Under the pieces are notes generated by a model. It worked only from the letters and a program-made list of their open reading frames with translations, ran no database searches and was not told where the DNA came from. The position numbers and the translations under genes were made by a program. DNA of 64,000 bases from SIG603 sp964369225 (GTDB lineage: Bacteria; Bacillota; Clostridia; Oscillospirales; Acutalibacteraceae): positions 1 through 64,000 of the forward strand of contig CAYJER010000009.1 of the NCBI GenBank assembly GCA_964369225.1, written 5' to 3'. This document shows, piece after piece, positions 1 to 8,754 of the stretch (position 1 is the first letter of the stretch; every line of letters starts with the position of its first letter).

Positions 1-67
1 TGTAGCAGCTATCGCTACTACACTTTCAAGTCCAACTTTTGGGGGTCACTTCAAACCGATAGTTTTC

Positions 68-143
68 GGGCGGTCACACAGGACCGCCCCTACCACAATT
101 AATGCTAATCAACACATTTGCACGGAGACCCTCCCCTACAATC
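68..143. repeat. Degraded TGTAGGGG-family palindromic repeats
   Basis: A GC-rich hairpin (arms 68-75 and 82-89) ends in the CCCCTAC motif. It is followed at about 107-143 by a copy of the recurrent AATCAACACG...CTCCCCTACA unit. Both belong to the dispersed palindrome family seen about a dozen times in this window. No gene is visible in 1-323. Confidence 0.7.
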
Positions 144-187
144 AGTTATAAAGTTTTAGTTTTAACATGGTAGTAATGTATGCAAAA

Positions 188-217
188 AATACGTCCCACG
201 AATTTGTAGGACGTATT
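188..217 (-). terminator. Terminator of the leftward mscS unit
   Basis: A 9-bp stem (AATACGTCC with GGACGTATT) is followed on the minus strand by a run of T. It lies about 110 nt past the mscS stop, so it most likely ends the leftward transcript. Confidence 0.6.
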
Positions 218-323
218 AATTTTATTAATGTATTAAGTTTGATTATATAGTCTCGGTCGCAGGCGATAAAGTTTTAAGTTATATGTAACTTGGTGTGCGA
301 ATTGCCAGCCCGGGCGTCCGGGC

Positions 324-1151
324 CTATTTTGTGTGGACGTCGAGTTGTGGGAATGGAATTTCGACTGAATTTTCGTCGAATTTCTTTTTGACTTCTTCCT
401 GCATGTGGAAATATAAAGGCCAGTAATTGTCTGATTTTACCCAAACTTTTGCAACTATTTCAACTGAACTATCGTTGTGTGCACCAACTGCAATTAATGG
501 CTCTGGCTCTGTTATTACCATTTCATTAGCACTTAATATATCAGCGATAATTTTCTTTGGAATATCTGTGTTTATTCCGTATGAAACACTGTAGCTTAAA
601 TCTAGCCTTCTTGTCTCTTGTGAAGTGAAGTTTACAACAACGTCTGTTGTCATCATTGAGTTTGGAATAACAATCTCTTTATTGTCTATTGTGACAAGGG
701 TTGTGCTTAAAACTGTGATTTGTTTAACCGAACCTGAATGTTCACCAACGCTTAAAAAGTCATTGTTCTTAAATGGTTTAGCGAATATTAATTGCATTCC
801 GCTAACAAAGTTTGATAAACTTCCTTGAAGCGCAAAGCTTGCTGTAAGACCAGCTGCACCTAAGGCTGTAGCCATTGTGCTAATTGAGTCGCCAGATGCA
901 ACTATTATCGAAATAATTACAAGAACTACTCTTGAAACTGAACATATAAAACTTGCGGCTGCTGAGTCGATTTGTGCCTTGTCTAAGGTTTTTCTAAGTA
1001 GCTTACAGACATATTTTGCAAGCCACCAACCTATTGCGACTACCACTATAAAATATATTATAGGTAGAACAAAAGATAAAAAGGCAGAGACTAAAAAGTC
1101 CCAAAAGTTTACTAGCCATATTGGCCATGCTGTGGTTGTTTGAACGGGCAT
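324..1151 (-). CDS. mscS: MscS-family small-conductance mechanosensitive channel
   Basis: 275 aa inner-membrane channel that would release solutes on hypo-osmotic shock. Two hydrophobic N-terminal segments (about 20-45 and 65-88) precede a Gly/Ala-rich pore helix (ALGAAGLTASFALQG). Next comes the soluble beta domain with the family pattern of a DN-E-I-IPNS stretch and VVVNFT. The length matches short MscS proteins. A good ribosome site (GGAGG) precedes the ATG and overlaps the stop of the small gene upstream, suggesting one leftward unit of two genes. The stop is UAG and is followed immediately by a 6-bp GC-rich hairpin (308-323). Family assignment is secure; paralogue (MscS or YnaI-like) is not resolved. 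Confidence 0.93.
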   Translation of the reverse strand: MPVQTTTAWPIWLVNFWDFLVSAFLSFVLPIIYFIVVVAIGWWLAKYVCKLLRKTLDKAQIDSAAASFICSVSRVVLVIISIIVASGDSISTMATALGAAGLTASFALQGSLSNFVSGMQLIFAKPFKNNDFLSVGEHSGSVKQITVLSTTLVTIDNKEIVIPNSMMTTDVVVNFTSQETRRLDLSYSVSYGINTDIPKKIIADILSANEMVITEPEPLIAVGAHNDSSVEIVAKVWVKSDNYWPLYFHMQEEVKKKFDENSVEIPFPQLDVHTK

Positions 1152-1159
1152 ATTTCCTC

Positions 1160-1381
1160 CTATAGGCTGAATTCATCAGCATCATAATTTTTAAGAGGTA
1201 AGTTAGAGCCAGGTCTTCTTTTGAGTGGATCATATTCATAGAATTTACATACACTTCCGTCTCCACGGTTGCATTCAATGTCGTCTTCTGATGTATTGAA
1301 TTTGCAGTGGGAACAGCTTTCTTCTACATTTTGACCGAACATCTTTTTCTTAGAGAAAATCTTAAAAAATCCTTTTAACAT
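1160..1381 (-). CDS. Small cysteine-containing protein of unknown function
   Basis: 73 aa. A basic N-terminus (MLKGFFKIFSKKK) is followed by four cysteines: a CSHC pair, then one Cys in ECNRG and one in SVCKF. This could be a small metal site. I do not recognise a named family, although short proteins with this pattern are common in Clostridia. It has a GAGGT ribosome site and ends with UAG 8 nt before mscS, so the two are probably co-transcribed. Function is unknown; the coding call rests on start, ribosome site and tight spacing. Confidence 0.7.
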   Translation of the reverse strand: MLKGFFKIFSKKKMFGQNVEESCSHCKFNTSEDDIECNRGDGSVCKFYEYDPLKRRPGSNLPLKNYDADEFSL

Positions 1382-1412
1382 ATTGTACCTCTTTTTTTAG
1401 AATACATATATT

Positions 1413-2492
1413 TTAACATAGATTTTTATTTTTTTCCACACTTTTATTCATATAAATGTAAGAACATACTAAAAGCACTAAAGATAAACTAGCTGTGGAA
1501 GTTCCTTTGTTAATACTTAACGAAAAGCTAGACATTACCGCCTGCTCAATAGGGCAGAAATAGCTTATTGTACTAAAACTTAGCACCGTTATAATACTAT
1601 AAATAACTCTTGAAATGTAAAATTTCCTAAAATTTATTCTAAATTTAAACAATGAAAAAACCTGCATATGTACGCAAATTCCTGCAAATGCAATTCCGAA
1701 GACTATCACAGTAAGGCTTGCTGACATGTTTACCGAGTTAATTATTCCTCTTGTAACCTCAAATATGAAAAACACTGTGGAAGTTATGTCTCGAGTGTCT
1801 ATAACTGGAATTAACAATACGCCTGAATATGAAATTATGTACCTTAAAAGTGAGCTAAAGCATGAAAAAATGCTTATATAAAGGCACATTGTAAGAGTTG
1901 AAGAGAGACTGTTGGTTGCACTTTGTGAGAGTATCTCTGTTAGATTAAGACTTTTTTGTGATCTAATTTGTTCTTTGTTTAACTTTTGTCCAAACGAGAA
2001 AATATAACCAGTTAGCAATGAGGCGATGACAGTAGAAACGAAAATGTATATGCCTATATTTATGTTTCTAAAGACAGAGCCTCCCACGAAAATCACGCAG
2101 AATGGAAACCCTGGATTTATGCAGAACAGTAAAAGCCTAGAAGCTTCTTGTTCTGATATTTCACCGTTTTTAAGCGCTATTGATGTAAGTTTTGCGCCCA
2201 CAGGATAACCGAATAGCATACCAAATATTATTGGGCATGCACAGGCGGAAGATAGCCTAAAAAAGCATCTGCAAACAGGTGAAAAAAGTTTTGATACTAT
2301 CTTTTTTGCTGGTGAATTAATGAACACGCAAGAAATAAATATCATTGGAAAGAGCGAAGGTATGAGTGTAGAAAGGCTGTAATCGACTGAAAAATCGATT
2401 GCAGTCATCACATTTTCCCTTTCTACAATCAGGTAGATTAATAAAAATATTAACACTAAAAAGTAGGATACTGGCTTAATATATCTTTTCAC
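1413..2492 (-). CDS. ylbJ: Sporulation integral membrane protein YlbJ
   Basis: 359 aa polytopic membrane protein with about eight hydrophobic segments. It has the YlbJ / nucleoside-recognition (Gate) signature: a GYPVGAKL block, then GEIS-EA-RLL and FCINPGFPF. In Bacillus, YlbJ is made in the mother cell and is needed for normal spore properties (family knowledge). It is divergent from yqfC, another sporulation gene, across a gap of about 80 bp, so the intergenic DNA 2493-2572 should hold both promoters. I did not find a convincing sigma-E promoter by eye. Confidence 0.88.
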   Translation of the reverse strand: MKRYIKPVSYFLVLIFLLIYLIVERENVMTAIDFSVDYSLSTLIPSLFPMIFISCVFINSPAKKIVSKLFSPVCRCFFRLSSACACPIIFGMLFGYPVGAKLTSIALKNGEISEQEASRLLLFCINPGFPFCVIFVGGSVFRNINIGIYIFVSTVIASLLTGYIFSFGQKLNKEQIRSQKSLNLTEILSQSATNSLSSTLTMCLYISIFSCFSSLLRYIISYSGVLLIPVIDTRDITSTVFFIFEVTRGIINSVNMSASLTVIVFGIAFAGICVHMQVFSLFKFRINFRKFYISRVIYSIITVLSFSTISYFCPIEQAVMSSFSLSINKGTSTASLSLVLLVCSYIYMNKSVEKNKNLC

Positions 2493-2572
2493 AACAAAAC
2501 CCCTTTATTCATATACATAATATTTATTGGGGCAGCATAGAAATTATGACAGAAACTTAAGGGGTGGCTTGT

Positions 2573-2788
2573 GTGAAAGAATACAGTTTAACCACGGAAA
2601 TACAGGGAAATAAACGTGTAATTATAGATGGTTGCGAGAGTATTATAGATTTTTGTGACGAAGAAATTATTGTAAAGGCTGGCAGGCTTAACATAATTGT
2701 TAAAGGAAGAGACCTTAAAATTAAGTTGTTAGCCGAAAAATCTGCAGTAGTTGAGGGAAGGATATCTTCTGTAAATTATGTGATTTAA
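2573..2788 (+). CDS. yqfC: Sporulation protein YqfC
   Basis: 71 aa from the GTG at 2573. An in-frame GTG at 2564 lies inside the AAGGGG ribosome site, so 2573 is preferred. YqfC proteins are short beta-rich proteins; here the II-FCDEEIIVKAGRLNIIVKG-DLKI pattern matches the family. It is the first gene of the conserved yqfC-yqfD-phoH-ybeY-dgkA-era order. It is expressed during sporulation in related bacteria (family knowledge). Confidence 0.8.
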   Translation: MKEYSLTTEIQGNKRVIIDGCESIIDFCDEEIIVKAGRLNIIVKGRDLKIKLLAEKSAVVEGRISSVNYVI

Positions 2789-2837
2789 GTTGTGATGTGC
2801 GAATGTTTGTATTACGTTTTTTGATTTAAAATAAAAT

Positions 2838-2981
2838 CGTTAAAACGAACAAATTAATGTAGGGGCGGATATTATCCGCCTATGAAATTAAGACGAAATT
2901 ACGGACTTTTAGGCGGATAATATCCGCCCCTACATTGGTATTTATATAATCAACACGTCTGCACGGAGATTCTCCCCTACA
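2838..2981. repeat. TGTAGGGG palindrome plus AATCAACACG unit
   Basis: A long inverted repeat runs from TGTAGGGGCGGATATTATCC at 2858 to the complementary CCCCTACA end at 2934. It is preceded by the recurrent CGTTAAAACG...AAATTAA leader and followed at 2948-2981 by the AATCAACACG...CCCCTACA unit. It fills most of the gap 2789-3111, where I see no gene. Confidence 0.85.
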
Positions 2982-3111
2982 ATTAAGCATTAAGTTTGCT
3001 TAAGGTTTAAGATTAGAGGAATGCATCAATATGGATGAATTTTTTAAAATGAACATTCTATGCAGAGCAAAATTATAGTAGTATATCAGAGTTTAAATTA
3101 GGGGTTGTATT

Positions 3112-4314
3112 ATGTTAGAAAAAATAGTTCATAATTCAAAAGGGTTTGTGCAAGTTGAAATATCTGGAGACGACAAGGCAAGATTTATTAATTCAATGAT
3201 AAAACAAAAAATAAACATATGGGATTATAGACAAAAAAACGGTAATTATATAGTCGCAGTGGATATCAAAAATTATAGGAAATTAAGAAGAATACGACAA
3301 CGTTACAGTGTCCAAATAAAGCTAGTTGGTAAGAAAGGTTTTCCTTTTAAGCTGAATTTATTAAGAGGCAGGTGGGGTTTATTAAGTGGTGCAATTTTAG
3401 CTATTGTGCTATATGTTTATCTTTCTTCTTGCTATTGGGTTATAGATGTTCAAAATAACGGAAATTACACAGATGAATATATTTTAGAGGTGGCAGAGGA
3501 ATGCGGTTTATATGAGGGAGTTTTAAGGTCTAGCATAGACGAGAGGAAAATAATTAATAATATGATGATAAATTTGCCTGAGGTGAGTTGGATAAGTGTA
3601 AATACCTATGGTTCTGTAGTAAGCATAGAATTAGTGGAATCAGATAAAAAACCTGAGTTTTTCTTAGGTGAAGAGATAATTTCTGATCTAGTTGCTACAA
3701 AAACAGGTGTAATAAGACTTGTAGAAGCACAACAAGGGGTGCCTCTTGTAAAAGAGGGAGATGCGGTGAAACCTGGCGATGTTTTGGTAACTGGGCTGTG
3801 GGATTCTAACAGAGGATTGGATGAATGGTCTGTCGTGGAAGATCCAATAGAATTTTTTTCAAGGTCAAGAGGCAGAGTTTTTGCCGAGGTAGAAGAAACT
3901 CTAGAGCTTAAAATACCAAAAATTAAGACAGAGTACGAAAATGGCAATTTGTACACTAAATACAAATTTAATTTATTTTTCATTCATTTTCCACTTAGTT
4001 TGAGCCTTGTCCCTGATGGTGAATATATAGAAGAAAACCATGAAAATAACCTATATTTATTCAATGTAAAACTACCAATTTCAGTAGAAACAGATAGCTT
4101 TACTAGGTTAGAGCCTTACTATGTCGAAATAACTCCAGAACAAGCAAAAAATGAGATTTTAGAGCTTTTGAATGAAATAAAAAATAACCTAGATGATGGT
4201 GAAGAAATAATACACTCAGATGCCCCTGTTTTAAGTGAAGACAAGGATTTTTACTATGTTAGCCTAGATTATACAGTTTTAATTAATATAGCTGAAGAGC
4301 AAGTGAAAAATTAA
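3112..4314 (+). CDS. yqfD: Sporulation protein YqfD
   Basis: 400 aa. A soluble N-terminal region is followed by one strong membrane segment near residues 90-110 (RGRWGLLSGAILAIVLYVYL), then a large extracytoplasmic region, as in YqfD. It includes the conserved segment on trading a value for current context (LVEAQQGVPLVKEGDAVKPGDVLVTG), typical of the family. The ATG at 3112 has an AGGGG ribosome site. It lies between yqfC and phoH, separated from yqfC by repeats. Role: sporulation, mother-cell membrane (family knowledge). Confidence 0.88.
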   Translation: MLEKIVHNSKGFVQVEISGDDKARFINSMIKQKINIWDYRQKNGNYIVAVDIKNYRKLRRIRQRYSVQIKLVGKKGFPFKLNLLRGRWGLLSGAILAIVLYVYLSSCYWVIDVQNNGNYTDEYILEVAEECGLYEGVLRSSIDERKIINNMMINLPEVSWISVNTYGSVVSIELVESDKKPEFFLGEEIISDLVATKTGVIRLVEAQQGVPLVKEGDAVKPGDVLVTGLWDSNRGLDEWSVVEDPIEFFSRSRGRVFAEVEETLELKIPKIKTEYENGNLYTKYKFNLFFIHFPLSLSLVPDGEYIEENHENNLYLFNVKLPISVETDSFTRLEPYYVEITPEQAKNEILELLNEIKNNLDDGEEIIHSDAPVLSEDKDFYYVSLDYTVLINIAEEQVKN

Positions 4315-4395
4315 TTTAGGATACTTGTACACTAAATGTACAATAAACAATAAAATGTACGAAAAATGAGCCTAATATTTGTGCAATATTCCGTT

Positions 4396-4424
4396 TTGAA
4401 AAATATAAAAGTATATGTTATAAT
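4396..4424 (+). promoter_or_regulatory. Probable sigma-A promoter of phoH-ybeY
   Basis: TTGAAA at 4396-4401 and TATAAT at 4419-4424 with a 17-bp spacer. It ends about 40 nt before the phoH start. Confidence 0.65.
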
Positions 4425-4465
4425 ATACATGTAGAAACGCAATACGTGCCGAAGGGAATGCTCAA

Positions 4466-5464
4466 TTGGAAAAAAATGTAAACCTAGTCAATACTGAATT
4501 TATTGCGGAATTATTTGGTAATCTTGACGAAAACAGGAAAATTTTAGAAAAACATTTAAATGTCCAAATTATCTTTAGAGAAGATAAAATTAAGGTCATT
4601 GGTGATGACGAAAATGTAGAAAAAACTGTAAAGGTATTCAGTCAGCTAATTTCCATTTTGGAAAAAGGTGAGAGCGTTGGTATTACCGAACTTAGATATT
4701 GTATGGATTTAGTAGCAGATGGCGAAGAGGTACAAATGTCTGCATTGTCTGATGACATTGTGTGTATAACTAGTAAAGGTAAGCCTATTAAACCTAAGAC
4801 AGTTGGTCAAAAGAAATATTGTGAAATGTTAAGAAAAAACACAATCACTTTCGGAGTAGGTCCTGCGGGAACAGGAAAAACTTATTTGGCTGTGGCGATT
4901 GCGGTAAAAGAATTTAAAGCAGGAACTGTAAGTAGAATTATCTTGACAAGACCTGCGGTTGAAGCGGGAGAAAAACTGGGTTTCTTGCCTGGTGATTTGC
5001 AACAAAAGGTTGATCCATATTTAAGACCTTTGTATGATGCTCTTTTTGATATGTTGGGATCAGAAACATACATGAAATATGTGGAAAGAGGGAATATAGA
5101 GGTTGCACCTTTAGCATACATGAGAGGTAGAACTTTAGACGATAGTTATATTATTTTAGATGAGGCACAAAATACTACTCCAGAGCAAATGAAAATGTTT
5201 TTAACAAGGCTAGGCTTTGGCTCTAAAATGGTTATAACAGGCGATATCACACAAATTGATTTACCTGACGGGAAAAAATCTGGTCTCAAAGAAGCTATCA
5301 AAATATTGACAGGGGTAGACGATATTGCAGTGGCACGCTTTAACGAAAAAGATGTAGTTAGACATAAATTGGTTCAAGACATCGTAAAGGCGTATGAAAA
5401 AAATACTAATCAAGATGTAAAAGAGAGGCATAATTATGGTAGAGATAGAAAAAAAATTACCTGA
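4466..5464 (+). CDS. phoH: PhoH-like ATPase
   Basis: 332 aa from a TTG start at 4466, chosen for its well spaced GAAGGGA ribosome site. It has a KH-like N-terminal region, then the PhoH P-loop (GPAGTGKTYLA) and the Walker B region (DDSYIILDEAQN). The usual RPAVEAGEKLGFLPGD segment is present. It is a predicted cytoplasmic ATPase linked to RNA metabolism; exact substrate is not established. It overlaps ybeY by 29 nt, the standard arrangement, implying translational coupling. Confidence 0.94.
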   Translation: MEKNVNLVNTEFIAELFGNLDENRKILEKHLNVQIIFREDKIKVIGDDENVEKTVKVFSQLISILEKGESVGITELRYCMDLVADGEEVQMSALSDDIVCITSKGKPIKPKTVGQKKYCEMLRKNTITFGVGPAGTGKTYLAVAIAVKEFKAGTVSRIILTRPAVEAGEKLGFLPGDLQQKVDPYLRPLYDALFDMLGSETYMKYVERGNIEVAPLAYMRGRTLDDSYIILDEAQNTTPEQMKMFLTRLGFGSKMVITGDITQIDLPDGKKSGLKEAIKILTGVDDIAVARFNEKDVVRHKLVQDIVKAYEKNTNQDVKERHNYGRDRKKIT

Positions 5465-5957
5465 AAGGACAAAGGTAATTATAACAAATAAGCAAAAGGA
5501 AGTGAAAATTCCTACAGGCATAAGAATGCTAGTTAGAAGAACTTGCAACGCAGTTCTAAAACTAGAGAAGTTTGATTCAGCGGCAGAAATTAGCGTTACT
5601 ATAGTTGACAACGATGAAATCAAAAGTTTAAATGCACAATATAGAAATAAAGACTACGCAACTGATGTTTTGTCATTCCCATTAGGTGAAAACGGTGTTT
5701 ATGACATCAACCCTGCAACTGGTGCAAGAGTTTTAGGCGATATTGTTATTTCGATGCCTAAGGTTTTAGAGCAGGCCTCAAGGTATGGACATTCACTAAA
5801 CCGTGAGATGAGCTATTTAACTGCACATTCTATGTTCCATTTGTTAGGTTACGACCATGAGGACGACGGGATGGACAAAGTTAAAATGAGAGAAAAAGAA
5901 GAGACTATCATGGCTCAAATGGGTCTTAATACTCAGTCAAGCTATGTATTCAATTAA
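5436..5957 (+). CDS. ybeY: Endoribonuclease YbeY (rRNA maturation)
   Basis: 173 aa zinc-dependent endoribonuclease involved in 16S rRNA 3' end processing and ribosome quality control (family knowledge). The metal-binding motif is visible as HSMFHLLGYDHE, near the C-terminus, and the conserved DYATDVLSFPL block is upstream. The start lies inside phoH with a GAGAGG ribosome site. Confidence 0.96.
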   Translation: MVEIEKKLPERTKVIITNKQKEVKIPTGIRMLVRRTCNAVLKLEKFDSAAEISVTIVDNDEIKSLNAQYRNKDYATDVLSFPLGENGVYDINPATGARVLGDIVISMPKVLEQASRYGHSLNREMSYLTAHSMFHLLGYDHEDDGMDKVKMREKEETIMAQMGLNTQSSYVFN

Positions 5958-5972
5958 ATAATTATGAAAGAT

Positions 5973-5995
5973 AGTGGCATAAACCCTATGCCACT
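5973..5995 (+). other. Hairpin between ybeY and dgkA
   Basis: A 9-bp perfect stem (AGTGGCATA with TATGCCACT) and 5-nt loop. It ends directly before the GGGA ribosome site of dgkA and has no T run, so it may influence mRNA processing or translation rather than terminate. Confidence 0.5.
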
Positions 5996-6006
5996 GGGAA
6001 AAATTC

Positions 6007-6513
6007 ATGAATAGTTATAAAAATCGCTCTTTGCTTCAAAGTTTTAAGAACGCCTTTAAAGGTATTTGGTTTTGCATAAAGAGCGAAAGGAATATGAGAA
6101 TACACACAGTAGTAGTGGCATATCTGCTCTTTTTCTCACCTTTTTTAGAGGTGAGTAGGAGTGAATATGCCCTGCTTTTTGCTGTTATTGCCTTGGTTAT
6201 TTCAACAGAAATGATGAATACTTCTGTTGAAAAACTAAGCGATTTCACATGCAATAAAAGGGATAGAAGAATTGGTGTGGTAAAAGATGTGGCAGCGGGT
6301 GCTGTTTTTGTAAGTTCTATAATTGCTGTTATAGTAGGCTTTATAATTTTATATAAGCCTGAGCTGTTAATAGATTTAGTGATAATTATTTTTTCTAATG
6401 TGTTTTATATAATAGTCTTAGGGTTAAGCATTGTGTTTGCCTTGATTTTTATTTTATTTGGGCCAATGGGAATAAAAGTATGGTTTCACAATAGAAAACA
6501 TAAAAAAAAGTAA
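6007..6513 (+). CDS. dgkA: Diacylglycerol kinase / undecaprenol kinase family
   Basis: 168 aa integral membrane kinase. The family signature is visible: SERNMRIH early, then STEMMNTSVEKLSDF, matching the catalytic E-NTAIE-D pattern. In Gram-positive bacteria this enzyme phosphorylates undecaprenol or diacylglycerol (family knowledge). It is about 45 residues longer than usual, with an extra C-terminal membrane segment (about 135-158) and a basic tail. The position between ybeY and era is standard. Confidence 0.9.
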   Translation: MNSYKNRSLLQSFKNAFKGIWFCIKSERNMRIHTVVVAYLLFFSPFLEVSRSEYALLFAVIALVISTEMMNTSVEKLSDFTCNKRDRRIGVVKDVAAGAVFVSSIIAVIVGFIILYKPELLIDLVIIIFSNVFYIIVLGLSIVFALIFILFGPMGIKVWFHNRKHKKK

Positions 6514-6545
6514 GGTACATAGTGTGCCTTTTTGAAAGGATTAAA

Positions 6546-7451
6546 ATGCAGAATAATCAAAAAGCCGCATTTATTGCGATAGTAGGAAAGCCAAATGTAG
6601 GAAAATCTTCAGTGCTTAATAAGCTCATAGGTGTGAAACTTTCTATAGTTTCTAAAAAACCACAGACTACAAGAACCAGAATTATGGGCGTTTGGACAGA
6701 AAATGAACATCAATTAGTGTTTATTGATACACCAGGCTTAATAAAACCTAAAAATTCATTGGGCGAATATATGCTAAAGGCGGTTACGCAGTCTGTAGCC
6801 GGTGTTGACATGTGTATGCTAGTGGCAGAAGCTGGACAAAAAATTTCACCAGCAGATTTAGAACTTGTTAAAAGATTTAAAAGCTTAAACATACCTGCTG
6901 TTTTGGTGCTTAATAAAATAGATTTAGTCACAGAAAAAGAGACTATTATGACTCAAATTTTAGAGTATACAAAACTTTATGATTTTGAGGCGGTAGTTCC
7001 AGTATCTGCAATTAAAAATGATGGAATAGATACTTTAAAGGATGAACTTAAGAAACTTTGCCCAGAGGGTGAACACTTTTTCAGTGAAGATACTTTAACT
7101 GACGAGCCTGAAAGAGTGATAGTTTCTGAAATAGTAAGAGAGAAAATACTTAGAATACTTCATAAAGAAATTCCGCATGGTGTCGCTGTTGTAACAGAAA
7201 AAATGAAAGAGCGTGGCGAAATTACAGACATTGATGTCACAATTTACTGCGAAAAAGACAGCCATAAGGGCATAATTATAGGCAAAAAAGGGCAGACATT
7301 AAAAGAGATTTCCACAAAGGCTAGACTTGATATGGAAAGATTTTTAGATTGCAAAATTAATTTACAGACTTGGGTTAAGGTTAAAGAGGATTGGAGACAA
7401 AGACCTCAAATTCTTCACACTATGGGATTTAATGCGGACGATTTTAGTTGA
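6546..7451 (+). CDS. era: GTPase Era, 16S rRNA-binding
   Basis: 301 aa. Start at the ATG 6546, which has a GAAAGGA ribosome site; the frame is open further upstream but has no such site. GTPase motifs: GKPNVGKSS, TTRTRI, DTPG, NKID and SAI. A C-terminal KH domain (about 205-295, IIIGKKGQTLKEI) binds 16S rRNA. It acts in 30S subunit assembly (family knowledge). It is the sixth gene of the conserved block. Confidence 0.97.
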   Translation: MQNNQKAAFIAIVGKPNVGKSSVLNKLIGVKLSIVSKKPQTTRTRIMGVWTENEHQLVFIDTPGLIKPKNSLGEYMLKAVTQSVAGVDMCMLVAEAGQKISPADLELVKRFKSLNIPAVLVLNKIDLVTEKETIMTQILEYTKLYDFEAVVPVSAIKNDGIDTLKDELKKLCPEGEHFFSEDTLTDEPERVIVSEIVREKILRILHKEIPHGVAVVTEKMKERGEITDIDVTIYCEKDSHKGIIIGKKGQTLKEISTKARLDMERFLDCKINLQTWVKVKEDWRQRPQILHTMGFNADDFS

Positions 7452-7694
7452 TAATTTATAAATTATAATTCATAAATTATAATTCATAATTATTGATGTA
7501 TAAATATTGTAGTATCACGTAAAATTTGAAATTTAAACCATGTAGGGGCGGATATTATCCGCCTGTGAAATTTAGATGAAATTAAAGGCTTTTTAGGCGG
7601 ATAATATCCGCTCCTAAATGGATTTGTGAAATTTAACGAATTAATTTAAACCCAAAAACGTAATCAACACGTCTGCGCAGAGACCTCCACTACA
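7452..7694. repeat. AT tandem repeat, TGTAGGGG palindrome and AATCAACACG unit
   Basis: Right after era comes a twofold tandem AT repeat (AAATTATAATTCAT, about 7459-7490). A TGTAGGGG inverted repeat (7541-7618, right end decayed to CTCCTAAA) follows, then an AATCAACACG...CACTACA unit (7662-7694). I see no gene in 7452-7777. Confidence 0.8.
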
Positions 7695-7777
7695 ATAAGT
7701 TGCAAAGTTTTAGTGCTGACAAGGTGGTAATGGATATATAGTAGCAAAGATTATTTATATAATGGGAGGGTGAACGT

Positions 7778-8179
7778 ATGATTATACCACATTTGCATTT
7801 TTACGGAAATTGTGAGGAAGTATTTCCGCTTTATGAAAAGGCATTTAATACAAAAGTTGAAAACATAGTTCGCAATAGCGAGTATTCCTCAGAGCTATAT
7901 GCTGGGGATAGTAGAATTGCTCACGCAACCATGAAAATTAGCGGACAAACAGTGTTTTTAAATGATAATGAAGAAATGTTTAACGATACTGACAAGACTT
8001 TGGATTTCCCGATTCACATCATTGTGTACTTTAAGACGTCAAGAGAATTGTTAGATTGTTATGAGATTTTAAAACAAGAAAATGAATTTCTTCTTCCTTT
8101 TGTAAAAACACCTTACAGTGAGTTGACTGGTAATTTTAAAGATAAATTTGGAATAATGTGGGGCTTTATGGTTGAATAG
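7778..8179 (+). CDS. VOC-superfamily (glyoxalase / PhnB-like) protein
   Basis: 133 aa, single-domain size for PhnB-like vicinal oxygen chelate proteins. It starts with the typical PHLHFYGNCEEVFPLYEKAF pattern and ends with DKFGIMWGFMVE. Substrate is not predictable. It has a strong GGGAGG ribosome site, ends with UAG and has a UGA five codons later. It begins a small accessory island between era and recO. Confidence 0.85.
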   Translation: MIIPHLHFYGNCEEVFPLYEKAFNTKVENIVRNSEYSSELYAGDSRIAHATMKISGQTVFLNDNEEMFNDTDKTLDFPIHIIVYFKTSRELLDCYEILKQENEFLLPFVKTPYSELTGNFKDKFGIMWGFMVE

Positions 8180-8206
8180 ATTACTATTATTAAGTGAGGT
8201 ATTGTT

Positions 8207-8695
8207 ATGGAATTACCAAAACGAAAATCTATCAGGCTGAAAGATTATGATTATTCGCAAAATGGTGCGTATTTTGTGACAATCTGCACCCATAATCGTG
8301 AATGTATATTCGGCGAAATTGTTGTAGGGCAAGGGCTCTGCTCTTGCCGATTATCACCAATCGGAAACATTGTCGAGGAAGAAATTAATGCGTTACCAAT
8401 ACGTTACACCGTTATTACAATTTCAAATTTTATTGTTATGCCCAATCATATACATATGATAATGGAAATAGCACGGCAAGAGCAGAGCCCTTGCCCTACA
8501 GTTGGTGATGTTATATGCACATTTAAATCAATAACAACAAAAAAATCCAACCTATTTGACAATGTAAAAGGACGTAAAATTTGGCAATTCAGATACCACG
8601 ACCACATAATCAGTAACGAAAAAGAATACCAAAAAATTTGGCAATACATCGACACCAACCCACAAAAATGGGAAGAAGATTGTTACCACACATAA
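8207..8695 (+). CDS. REP-associated tyrosine transposase (RAYT, IS200-like TnpA)
   Basis: 162 aa Y1/HUH transposase. The HUH metal motif lies in VMPNHIHMIM (around residue 82), and the N-terminal YFVTICTHNRECIFGE block is typical of RAYTs. A possible catalytic Tyr is in the C-terminal FRYHDHIISNEKEYQKIWQYI region. Such enzymes act on palindromic REP repeats rather than on a classical IS with its own ends (family knowledge). Two inverted 27-nt arms lie inside the reading frame and add the segments GQGLCSCR and RQEQSPCPT. GAGG ribosome site; stop UAA. Probably an intact, single-copy gene. Confidence 0.9.
   Translation: MELPKRKSIRLKDYDYSQNGAYFVTICTHNRECIFGEIVVGQGLCSCRLSPIGNIVEEEINALPIRYTVITISNFIVMPNHIHMIMEIARQEQSPCPTVGDVICTFKSITTKKSNLFDNVKGRKIWQFRYHDHIISNEKEYQKIWQYIDTNPQKWEEDCYHT
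8323..8349 (+). repeat. Left arm of an intragenic inverted repeat in the RAYT gene
   Basis: 27 nt beginning TGTAGGGCAAGGGC. It is the exact reverse complement of 8474-8500 and is itself an imperfect hairpin. It starts with the TGTAGGG end motif of the intergenic palindromes. Confidence 0.9.
8474..8500 (-). repeat. Right arm of the intragenic inverted repeat in the RAYT gene
   Basis: Exact inverted copy of 8323-8349, ending CCCTACA. The arms flank the part of the gene that encodes the HUH motif. Confidence 0.9.
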
Positions 8696-8754
8696 TGAGC
8701 ATAATACATACTAGACACTAAATGATTATTTGTATAAGAGATGGAGGAATAGAT

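Noticed and set aside
2493..2572. Sigma-E promoters between ylbJ and yqfC
   Set aside because: Only weak CATA-like pieces are present with unsuitable spacing, so I did not list them.
8207..8695. Complete IS200/IS605 insertion sequence
   Set aside because: The sequence matches a RAYT, and I see no IS200 end hairpins or partner tnpB flanking the gene.
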